Assembly (NCBI RefSeq): GCF_002994745.2
Contig: NC_037092.1
Coordinates: forward strand, 16,917,501-16,981,500
Length of the DNA stretch: 64,000 nt
Direction of reading: 5' to 3'
Source: Rosa chinensis
Taxonomy: Eukaryota > Streptophyta > Magnoliopsida > Rosales > Rosaceae
In this document: one piece after another, positions 1 through 9,263 of the stretch
Numbering within the stretch: the stretch's first letter is position 1
Layout: every line of letters starts with the position of its first letter
Translations under genes and position numbers: made by a program
The notes under the pieces: generated by a model
The model's database searches: none
What the model saw: the letters and a program-made list of their open reading frames with translations, nothing else
What the model was told of the DNA's origin: nothing

Positions 1-476
1 ACATACCCAAATTAGCAAGCTACAAACATACTCACATGAATTAGAAAATTCGAAAACTTTAAGCAATTTCAGCATGCATTAAAAACACCTAGGCATTCAA
101 ACTCTTTAATCTATCATAAAATTCAATCAAAAATTCAGACTTTTCATCACCAAACAGATAGTTACAGTAGAGTGAGAGCTCACCAACCTTCAGAGGTGCG
201 TTTGAAGCCGGGCGGGCCGGGTTCGGCATCGGGGGCGGGCCAGGAGGACATCATATACGACGTCGCTCTGGCGGCGTCGGAGTAAGCGCCGAGGCCGTCG
301 GTGCCGGCGAGGTACATGGAGGAAGTGGAGAGAGGGTCCGACCCGGAAAGGTAGCGGTGGGTCGGGTCGGAGAGGTAGGATTGCGCTAGGGAGCGGGGGG
401 TGTAGACGGTGGAGAGAGCAGGAGTGGGAGCTGGAGCTGATTGGGCGGCTCCGTAGGTGAAGAGATGGCTCGCCAT
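1..476 (-). CDS. HUA1-like: HUA1-like CCCH zinc-finger protein, first exon only (runs off left edge)
   Basis: Only exon 1 is inside the window: ATG at 476, with coding sequence to about 188, where GAAG is followed by gttggt as in the right-hand copy. It encodes 96 residues starting MASHLFTYG and rich in Ser, Pro and Tyr, as in the N-terminus of plant HUA1/C3H37-type RNA-binding proteins. The zinc fingers would be encoded beyond the edge. Against the right-hand copy it has Ala for Ser, Thr for Asn and Pro for Leu. HUA1 in Arabidopsis binds RNA and promotes processing of AGAMOUS pre-mRNA. Whether this copy is complete cannot be seen; it may be the intact parent of the shortened copy at 13061-17406. 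Confidence 0.8.
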
Positions 477-1065
477 TGATGATTTGAGTATAAGAAGAAG
501 AAGAGGAGGAGGACCTGGTGCCCTAGAATCACAGTGAAAGTGAAATTCAGGACCACTGCATTGTAAGTTTTACGGGATGATGTTCCCTTTTGGAAAGTTG
601 GGTAACTTCTGTTCATCCCTTTTGCTTCTTCTACTTTGAACCCAATTTTTTTACTGGTCTTGGTCTCTTGGAGATGTTATTATTTTTATTTTTTTCTTGA
701 AAGTAATATGGTCGGGTAAGATGGAACGTAGTTAGTTTATAGTTTTTGATTTTTGTTTTCTGTTTATCTAGTATTATAGATTACTAATTACAGATTTAAA
801 ACGATACTGATGATTAAGATAATTGTCATATAATATTGAGTATTAATACATTGAATGAACTGTAAATTTTCAATCAAAACATGTGTAATGTATTATTGTT
901 GATGGAGCCACAACTAAAGATGATGTACTGCGGCTTTCATGTTCATAACTTTTTTAAAAAGATAGGGTGATGGAGCATTTTACTACTGCGGTTGTGATCA
1001 ATTAACTTGTGTACATCTTACGAAGAAGTTTTTGCAAAGTAACCGTTACTTATTATAACATGTGT
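1..1065. repeat. Left arm of inverted duplication
   Basis: Read in reverse complement, this segment matches 12546-13536 through the whole first exon, the 5' leader and about 580 bases of promoter. Position 1 pairs with about 13536, and the start codon at 474-476 pairs with 13061-13063. Similarity stops sharply near 1060-1065 at the shared string tataataagtaacgg. The left limit lies outside the window, so the true arm is longer. The two first exons differ by only about three amino acids in 97, so the duplication is fairly recent. Confidence 0.93.
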
Positions 1066-1940
1066 AAAAAAGATTTACGGGAAAAAAAATGCTCAAATTC
1101 ATTAAATAGTGTTGGCAGAAGATGTAGCCGGTTAGTCTAGTTGGTTGAGGTGCGTGTATTGATCATACAGTTTGATAAAAGTTTTAATCGCAAAGCTGGG
1201 GGAGAAATGACTTCAGGAGTAACTCAACTCAATTTTGAGGCTCTTATGATGAGAATAAGTGAAGAATTGCTCTTCTTGTTCACTTTCTAACTTCTTCTAC
1301 AACCGTGGACTTCTAAAAGCTATAGAAAGTGAATTGTAGCTTCAATACCTGTCACATTAAACTCGTGCAACACCAACTTCTGTGCACACGGATTTTGTTT
1401 CTCTTGACATGAGTTAAGAAGTTTCAGAAAATGTAGTTTTAACGTGACAACAAACCATTAACATTACTTTGAAGTGATTCTATATAAATTCATTAAATAG
1501 TTGAAACCAAATTCCACTCGAGATAAAATGTTGAGATATTAGAGATAATTAAAAAGAAAAATATAGTATTAATTTTAATATTTTCATCATTTCCTCTGGA
1601 TGTAAAGATCGATCCAAGTGTTTACAAGGATAATATTCAAGGTAGACTCCAACATCTTGTTTTTGAAAATAGAATGAACATATACCGGGCATCTTTATGC
1701 ATGTGTAAACGAGATAGTTTACATATGTAATGGAGTTATATATACATGTGTAAAGAATGTAGTTGGCTCATGCAATGGAGTATAGAGATTGTAGAGTAAA
1801 TATTAAAAACTAACATATTAGAGCAAAAACTGCTTCATCCAATGTGATTAATAGATATATATACTGTGTGTGAAAATTTTTTAGACAATTAATTATTAAT
1901 ACTTAATATCTGTATATCTCTAATAAAGTGAATAAATATC

Positions 1941-2228
1941 TGTGTAAAATTATTTTTTATAGATATTTATTTACAGATAAATTGTAAAATTATTTTTTAC
2001 AAATATTTCTTCATTCTATTAGGGATATATCATAAAATTCTTCACTTTATCAGAGATATATCACAAATATCGTAGACCAGCGAGTGTGTAAAATCATTTT
2101 TTACAGATATTTATTTACAGATAAAGTGTATAATTATTTTTTACAGATATTTCTTCACTTTATTGGGGATATATCCTAAAATTCTTCACTTTATCAGAGA
2201 TATATCACAAATATAGTAGACCAGCGAG
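1941..2228. repeat. Two-copy tandem repeat, 144-bp unit
   Basis: Units 1941-2084 and 2085-2228 are both 144 bp, start with tgtgtaaaat and end with agaccagcgag. They differ by a handful of substitutions. The unit is AT-rich and contains the sub-motif tttttacagatattt twice. No coding potential. The rest of the spacer 1066-1940 is AT-rich and shows no gene. Confidence 0.9.
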
Positions 2229-2317
2229 CAGCTTTCAACCACCTAGAGTATTTTTTTTATTTTTATAAACCTATTATAACTTGTGGTGTATAGATTGAAG
2301 ACAAAATTAAAAAAAAA

Positions 2318-3540
2318 GGGGGTGAAATTTGCACACCCAAATTTGCAAACCACACATCCTTTCATTTTTTTAATAATATTTCAACTCACATATTTTTATA
2401 CTTTCTAAAATACCCTCAAAGACAGATTTTTCTTTTTTCCTTTTTGGGTCCTCTCTCTCTCTCTCAAACCACGACAAACGGGAAAAAAGTCAGAACGGGA
2501 ATTCCCAATCCCTTGTGGAGAAGAACTACTTGGACGCATAACCACAGGACACGCCTGAGATACATTCTTGTCTGCAGAGCCATTGATTGCATCCATGTTA
2601 GCTGAACTATTCACAGAGACTGGGTGCGAAGATTGTTGTTCTTTAAACGAAGTACTAGCTGCTGTACTATTATCCCTACTAGATTCATCATGATTACAAC
2701 CAGCACTTACCGAGAAATGAGCTCCTTACTTCTGGACAAGCACTTCCCTTGGTTACTTGTGTCAAGACTTCTTAAACCTTCTTGTAAAGACCAAAGAATA
2801 CATAATTCGATCCTCGGATTTGATAATTGACCTGATTAATTAAAACTGCCAATCAACAACATGACCCAAATTGAGCAATTTTTCATTAGCCACCAATATT
2901 CACTGATACATGATAAACAAGAAGTCAAATTGACGAAGGAAACTACAAAATCACCAATCACAAAGCACCAATCTTTCACCACCAGCTTATCAAATTCATG
3001 AAAATAAACCCCAAATCAGTCATTTGGTTTCTCCATTCCACTAGAAAGCACCGACCTTTGCACCAAACGACCAAATCCCAAATAATCCAAACCATCTGAA
3101 CCCAATAAAGATCGAATCTTTAATTCAAATTAGCACAAACGAAATAATGGGTGATGAAGATTGAAGAAGAAAGGAAAGGGGCACCTCGTGAGCGGTACGT
3201 GAGGAAGAGCCTCCGCAGACGAGAGTAGGGAATGATTGGCGGTGTGGTTGGGTCGGGGCCGAGATGGGCGCGAACCCAGTCAACTAGTGGTCGAACCCAT
3301 TTCAATTTTCAACAAGAAGATGACGAAAGCTTCAGAAATGAATAAAGAGATTGAGATTGATGATAATGGAAGCACCACCCAACTGAGAAAGAAGGGTCAG
3401 AGAGAGAAGACCCAAAAAGGAAAAAAAAAAATCTGACTTTGAGGGTATTTTAGGAAGTGTAAAAAGATGTGAGTTGAAATATTATTAAAAAAATAAAAAG
3501 GTGTGTGGTTTGAAAATTTGGGTGTGCAAATTTCACCCCC
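2318..3540. mobile_element. Non-autonomous MULE with long terminal inverted repeats; Pack-MULE candidate
   Basis: The left end starts gggggtgaaatttgcacacc and the right end is its reverse complement. The terminal inverted repeats extend about 140 bp (2318-2460 and 3400-3540) with roughly 90 percent identity. Both sides are flanked by nine A residues (2309-2317 and 3541-3549), the 9-bp target duplication typical of Mutator-like elements, though a poly-A duplication is weak evidence by itself. No transposase is present. The interior has a minus-strand open stretch at about 2445-2760 rich in Ser and Asn, and a second at about 3190-3305, which look like captured host coding sequence. I do not recognise the donor. 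Confidence 0.8.
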
Positions 3541-4030
3541 AAAAAAAAATTATTATTTTATCTTGAAATGATCGTGTTAGCCCTCAAAGGTCAGAATTAA
3601 GTCAGTTAACGTCCAATTTAGACGGAATATGATAAATTGGACATGGCTGATTGAAATTGAAAAATTTGGGGAATAAAAAATTAAAATTGAAAGTAAAGGG
3701 AGTGAAATGATGACACCCTCAAAGCTCAGGAGGGTAAACTAAAATTAATCCCTAATTTAATTTCCTTGATAATGACTTCCGTGATTTATAAAATATTCTC
3801 TACGTATGTTACTAATTTTAATTACCTTGATAATGACTCCGTGATTTACAAAATATTCTCTACGAGGTTCATGTTCATCGAACGTGAGAATGAGCCTTCT
3901 ATACGTTTAAACCCCTAATTAATCCAAGAACTTACGTTTCCCTCTATACATAATTTAAATTATAATATAATAAATCGAACTTAGGAATGAGCCCTCTATA
4001 CGTTTAAACCCCTAATTAATCCATTAATTA
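3541..4030. repeat. Spacer with two direct-repeat pairs
   Basis: No gene seen. A roughly 50-bp unit containing ccttgataatgact and aaaatattctctacg occurs at about 3754-3805 and 3817-3866. A second unit of about 48 bp, containing ctatacgtttaaacccctaa, occurs at about 3878-3925 and 3975-4023. Both pairs are near-identical and separated by short AT-rich spacers. Confidence 0.75.
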
Positions 4031-4351
4031 CTAATTCGAGATATGATGAGGAGACCATTTGATGCAGGAGAATCATCAATTTTGAACGAGAGAGAATAAT
4101 ATCACTGAGGTTCTCACTTCTCACACAGAGAGATTTAAATCCAAAATAACAAGCTAACAACACCCCAAAATAACTAGCTAATAACACACTATATTTACAT
4201 AACATAAGATTCATAACCAAGTTGCAGAACCATGAAAATATTGCTCATGATGAACACACTGATTATTGATTTTTCAACACAAACACTACTGACTAGATCA
4301 TCTATTAAGGAGAAGCAAGTGCTTGTACACATCGTCGTCTCTAGCTGCTGG

Positions 4352-4591
4352 CTATTCGCCGGTGCCGGTGACACCCAGGTCGTCTTTATGGAGATCTTTA
4401 CCCGCACCGAAGACCGGACCGCCTTCTCCAACAGGGTCCTTCACCTTGTCCTGGAGCTTATCAATCTGAACGCTTCCCTGGTCCTCCCGGGCACGTATGT
4501 CAGTCCTGCTTTTGTTCTCTCCTCCTTCAACTGACTTGTATGTCGTCGCCGTGAATGACTCCGGCGGCTGAGCTCCCTGTGCTCCTGACAT
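4352..4591 (-). CDS. Small seed-maturation / LEA-like protein (79 aa)
   Basis: Single-exon gene, ATG at 4591 and TAG at 4352-4354. The product starts MSGAQGAQPPESFTATTYKS, is highly hydrophilic, has no cysteine, and carries the segments VEGGENKSRTD, IQIDKLQDKV-like (here VQIDKLQDKV) and GGPVFGAGKD, ending near GVTGTGE. This pattern matches small plant seed-maturation/LEA-like proteins of the soybean PM41 kind, recalled from memory. Such proteins are thought to protect cells during desiccation; the biochemical role is not established. A TATA box and an ACGTGTC element lie upstream and support stress or ABA control. No signal peptide or membrane segment. The overlapping minus-strand frame ending at 4195 is a shadow. 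Confidence 0.72.
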   Translation of the reverse strand: MSGAQGAQPPESFTATTYKSVEGGENKSRTDIRAREDQGSVQIDKLQDKVKDPVGEGGPVFGAGKDLHKDDLGVTGTGE

Positions 4592-4694
4592 AGCTAGCTA
4601 CGTATTCTGATAACTCTGAGCTGATGATTGAACGTAGTGAATTATGACGATATTAACTTTGTTCTGCAATGTTGATGCTAGAGTATTTTGTGGA

Positions 4695-4704
4695 TTTATA
4701 TAAC
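4695..4704 (-). promoter_or_regulatory. TATA box of the LEA-like gene
   Basis: On the minus strand this reads tatataaa, about 105 bases upstream of the ATG at 4591. That is a plausible distance for a core promoter with a leader of roughly 70-80 bases. Confidence 0.6.
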
Positions 4705-4790
4705 CTTGATTTGGAGGTGGTCAATTATACTGCTTGAGCTGATGAAGCCATGATTCACTGTTTGCAGGACACATGTTCACTACTGAGTTT

Positions 4791-4797
4791 ACGTGTC
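4791..4797. promoter_or_regulatory. ABRE-like element (ACGTGTC)
   Basis: ACGTGTC lies 200 bases upstream of the LEA-like start codon. It matches the core bound by bZIP factors of the ABF/AREB type, which fits a seed or drought gene. A single short match, so only suggestive. Confidence 0.45.
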
Positions 4798-4969
4798 ATA
4801 AAGTCTAATACACCAGATGTCTGTAAAAATTCCTGGTAACTACGTTTATGTATCACTGTATGTATTTATGTTTCTAAAAAAAAAAAAAATGTATTTATGA
4901 GTTGTTCCACAGTATCCCGAGCAAAATATTTTGATTAAGAGGTAAAATTATTTCGTGCATTGGCTAGTT

Positions 4970-5290
4970 TCAATGCCGGACCTGACATGAGGCTCATGAG
5001 TCGGCCATCTCAGGCCCATTGTCTCGTCGGGCCTAATTTTTTTTTTTTGGGTATTTGAAAAAATTATAAGTAGATAAAATGTATGTGTTTTTACCAAACA
5101 ATAAGACTGGTTTAGTTGGCAAGTTGCATTCCTTTCTTTTATGTTACCCCTAGTCTAGGTTCGAATTCCCTTTTCTATGTATTTGTTTTTCTTTTCAATT
5201 TTTTTTTGTATTTTTTTTTTATAAAAAATGTAGGCCTATTTTTATTTTTTGCCTCAAGCCTCAAAATCTAAAGTCCGGGCCTGGCTAGTT
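4970..5290 (+). mobile_element. tRNA-derived SINE-like insertion inside an older repeat
   Basis: At about 5105-5175 the sequence tggtttagttgg resembles a polymerase III A box, and ggttcgaattccc about 45 bases later is a good B box. T-rich tracts follow to 5220. Flanking this are GC-richer segments ending cgtcgggcctaa (about 5038) and resuming taggcctattt (about 5232), as if the SINE had landed inside an older interspersed repeat. Exact ends and target duplications were not resolved. Confidence 0.5.
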
Positions 5291-5309
5291 TGAGATTTAC
5301 GTCTCTATT

Positions 5310-5685
5310 GAACTAGTTTATCTTTATAGCAAATAAAGTTTACTTGATGGATAACTATAATATATTTATCGAACTAGTTTATCTTTATAGCAAATTAAGT
5401 TTACTTGATGGATAACTATAATATATCGTAAATTATTATCATATTTATACATAATTATTTTTCCATACTTCAATAAATTTTACGACTTGAATCTCTTTTT
5501 GAAAAATAAAAATATTAAAACATGCTAACAGTATGTCATAACATAAAAAAAACTATGGCCCGAGAATGGTGGTCCAACAATACTGTATTACATTATATCT
5601 TCGTATGGTGAAAGCAATAAATACATAAGTATACCTGTATTACATCATATGGTAAAAATGATAAATACATAAGTATATTGGTCCG
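5310..5685. repeat. Two tandem duplications in the spacer downstream of the DUF212 gene
   Basis: A 61-bp unit beginning gaactagtttatcttta occurs at 5310-5370 and again from 5371 to about 5427. A second unit of about 50 bp, containing gcaataaatacataagtata or a close variant, is duplicated at about 5580-5632 and 5633-5680. No gene is visible in this AT-rich stretch. Confidence 0.75.
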
Positions 5686-5789
5686 AAATATGCGCCCTCT
5701 AAAAGTAGCTTGAGCCAAAACTTGCTGGATTCAAGCTAATCCTAGTAATTAAATTTTGTATTTAGGAAATAAAACATGAGCATTTTAGA

Positions 5790-8308
5790 TCACAATGTGG
5801 TATACACTGCCAAGCCTACTAAGAAACCCAAAAGAGCACCGGCTGTGACTTCAACTTCAGTGTGGCCAATCGTTTCTTTCAATGGAGTAAAACTTCCAGC
5901 TCTTTCTAAACCTTCTTCAGCATCAGTTCCTAAGCCAGAAGACATGATCTGCGTCTGAGTGGTTTGACTCATTTCGGTGATTGACTGAGATACTAAAGGG
6001 GCATTTGTTGCTTTTGATGAAAAAGACTTTGCAAGGGACTTGAGCCTATCCAACTGTAACGAAGATGATGGTTTAGGTTGAGAATTAAGTCTACCTCTAT
6101 CTTGGGATGGGATTGCGTTCGCCCTTGTAATTTGAGGCAGTATTTTGTTCAGTACTCTTGCATGGTTTCCAGCTTCTCTTCTCACCCCCTGAAAAAGTAA
6201 GGAACTCCCTTCAGTTTTAGTCCAGAACTTGAGACCTATGAGCAGGTACAAATGTAAAACTTCAGATCAAAAGACTGCATATAGGGCAAGCCTAAAGGAA
6301 AAGGAACAAAAACAGAGAAGGAAACCCATGAAGCAAAGATGAGCACTAAAGCTAATGAATATTTTCATACTATATTTACTGATCACACATCAGACATGGA
6401 CATCCTTATGCAAATAGGTTCCACCTTTATGATTGATGTGATCTGTGCCCAGTTAATCACAATAGGATCAGTAACCTATGGTTTCCTAATAGACCAAAAT
6501 GAACGTTTCAAAGCCTTCCTTATACAGCATTGATGTAAAATCTATTTTGCATATAAAGGCGCAACAAGCCTAGATTCAGGGCTTTACATATGATATCTCC
6601 ATAGACAAACCACCAAGTACAAATACTGGCAAGGTGGAGTATGGATTTCAAAAGTACAAAACTGCCCCATCAATCATTGTCAGCAGAATGGCTCTTGGTC
6701 AGGTTTAAACTGGGAATGCCAACAGTTAAACATCCTAATAACAAGCAGAAGAAGAGGCTCCAAGAAAGAATAAAGTCCTCTATCATCAGCATCGAATAAG
6801 AAGAATGCAATATTTTTACCGGTCTCACAAAAAGATAAAGTCTTTCCTTATTTGTGATTCCTTAGTATTCTGAAGCATCTGTTTCCTGATGACTAAGATG
6901 GAACAGAGAGATACTATGCATCTCCTCAACTTGCAGAGTATAAATCTACAATCAGCATGCGCTCACATTAATACTCTAATTAATTGAAACAACCTATTTT
7001 GTATCATCACTATCTGATAAGCAAGTAAAATATATGCTTCCTAATGAAGCTATGTGGCAGATTGCTGCAATATTAGACTGTCAGACAGGAAATACTCTAA
7101 TGTTTTGGTGCCCTTTCTGTCATCTGTCTAAAAGTAAGTTCTGGACTAACCCCATTAGATAAAAGCTAATTTGCTCGCATATTGTTGTAACATCAACTTT
7201 ATGTCGGTGAGCATTATCAGCAAATATTCCGATATGCTAACATAATAAATGAGTAGAGAGTCACTTTTTCGTTCCTCTTTAATCAGACCTCATGAAACCA
7301 ACAATTAGATTGCAAGTACTTGAGAACCACAAATCCTGTCAAGCAAACAAGCCCAAATTTTCAAAACAGTATATTACCATTGAACACAAATCAAGTTTGG
7401 CTAGAATTAAGCTGTTCTCAGTGTCAAATACATCAAATTCAGAAATCATAAACAGTATTTCAGCTCAAATTTTCATTAATCAAAATATGTAGACCTATCA
7501 AATTAATAGCATCAACGAGAAAACAGCTAAAGAAAGAAAGAGATATGTCAACATTAATACCTGGGCATCATACATCACAATGCCTGCATAAACAACAGTC
7601 AAGCCAAATATTGAATCCGACAGCCCCCTGATTCGTAACCAATACAGTCATGAACCTGAATATCAGTTCATTGATATAATTCTCAACCAAATGCAGGTGC
7701 AAACAAAGGAGGAATGGTGCATACCTCTCAAGGCCAAGCGTTGTTGCAGTAGCCACCATTGCCTACACATAGAGAAAACGGCAACAAAAGCAACTTTCGG
7801 CATGAGTCTATATCCAACTGAGAGTATGAACAATCACTTGATTCTACATTTACATAATTGGATTACAAAATTAAGAACAGCTTACAGAGGAATGCGTGGA
7901 AGGGAAGCCTCCGGCCTGAAGGGTTGACTTGAAATCAAACTCTTTGCCGTACAGAATTACATTAGTGAAAGGCTTGGACAGCTGCCCAATTACCCCACAA
8001 ACTCCAGCTGCAACCAAAACCTTTATAAAAACAAACAGATGACCAAGATTTCATTCAGTTACCATACCATCAATACAAGCCAACAATGAAAATTTAGAGA
8101 CACCCGGAATTGGTTTCACCTTGTTATGGGCAAGTTGAGCAACTTCATCTAGTAACTGAGCTTTCAGGCAAAAGGGTGTGGATGGTTTTGACTTTCTGAG
8201 GCAGAGAGGTTTGCCAAACATGAGATTATGGTGCTTTCCTGAGTGAGTGAGAGCCCAAGAATTGTGAAATGCACCACAGCTGGAAATGCTCCAAAATTGG
8301 AGCAACAT
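5790..8308 (-). CDS. Acid phosphatase/vanadium haloperoxidase-related DUF212 protein, probably plastidial (275 aa)
   Basis: Five exons give one frame: 8120-8308, 7886-8020, 7725-7762, 7561-7627, 5790-6188, all with GT-AG borders. The mature region has the DUF212/YuiD hallmarks: an AGGFPSTHSS motif followed by a hydrophobic stretch, then VMYDAQGVRREAG, and near the end GHTEVEVTAGALLG plus a hydrophobic tail. The first 45 or so residues are Ser- and basic-rich with few acids, like a transit peptide. The closest remembered relative is At3g12685. The bacterial relatives are integral membrane proteins related to PAP2 phosphatases; the plant substrate is unknown. A linker of about 70 residues precedes the GHTEVEV motif. 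In Arabidopsis this gene sits beside HUA1, as it does here. Confidence 0.88.
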
Positions 8309-9263
8309 GGTCTCTCACTCTCTCTCTCTCTTTTCCTGCACTCCTACACCGGAGAGACTCACAGTCACAGTGATAGTCAACCACCAATGACTCTTTCCCT
8401 CCGCCCCTGATGGATAAAGATTCGTCCTTTTGTAGGGATCGTAGGACTCACCGACTTCAAAACTCAAATTTTCGGTTTGAAAATAGAATTGTCAATTACT
8501 AACTAAACTCAGTTTGAAAATAGAACTGTCATAACTACTAAATTTGGTATTTTGATTTTCAGTATTACTAAATTTACAATAAATATCTTTTATAATATAA
8601 ATGAGAACGAACGATAGGTGGATTTTTGAATTTAATAAATTGTCGAAAACTTTATATTCATCTCCCTTATCTAATTGTAGCTCTCTTCTGCATATATGTT
8701 CAATAAAACTAATTATATAACAATCTTTTACTAAGTTACTTAAAATACATGTACTATCAATCTAATAACAACAATTAGTAATAATGTTAATACTATTATG
8801 AAAATAATATGTTTATATTTCTTCATATACATGTATATGTATTGAAAACCAAATATATAGCTTATATTTTAATAATCGATAAATTCGATATTTATCAAAA
8901 TCAACCAACTTTTATCCTACCAAACTTGAAATATCGGTTAATATTCGGTCAGTTCAATAATTAATTACTAAACGAAATGACAGTCCTATTCTGTTTTTTC
9001 ATTGGGTACTTGGTTCTGCGGTCAAACTGTTAAAAAAGTCACACCAGGTAAAAATGTAAAATACCAAAATGCCTGCGACGTCGTTTGGTTAGACAAAAGG
9101 GTTACAAAAGTTTTAAACTTTTTAGCTTTAGTAAAAACCCTAAATCCCCAAATTGGGCAGCAAAATTTTGCAATTACTCCAATCCCTAGATTCCCAAACC
9201 AACTGGAATTCAGCTTTTCCCCAAAACCCTGAAAAATGGTTCTTCCATGAATACACAGGAACC
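8309..9263. other. Spacer between DUF212 gene (minus) and PPR gene (plus)
   Basis: A CT-rich leader (tctctctctct, 8312-8330) adjoins the DUF212 start and is typical of plant 5' leaders. From about 8470 to 9000 the sequence is strongly AT-rich with no reading frame of interest. The two genes are divergent, so both promoters must lie here. An in-frame ATG at 9153 precedes the chosen PPR start. Confidence 0.6.

Noticed and set aside
1120..1200. tRNA gene or SINE head (tagtctagttggttgagg)
   Set aside because: The A box is fair, but there is no cloverleaf and the B-box region (ttttaatcg) is poor.
9153..9263. Upstream in-frame ATG for the first PPR protein
   Set aside because: The extra 37 residues (MGSKILQLLQSLD...) spoil the targeting-peptide character; the 9264 start gives the expected family length.
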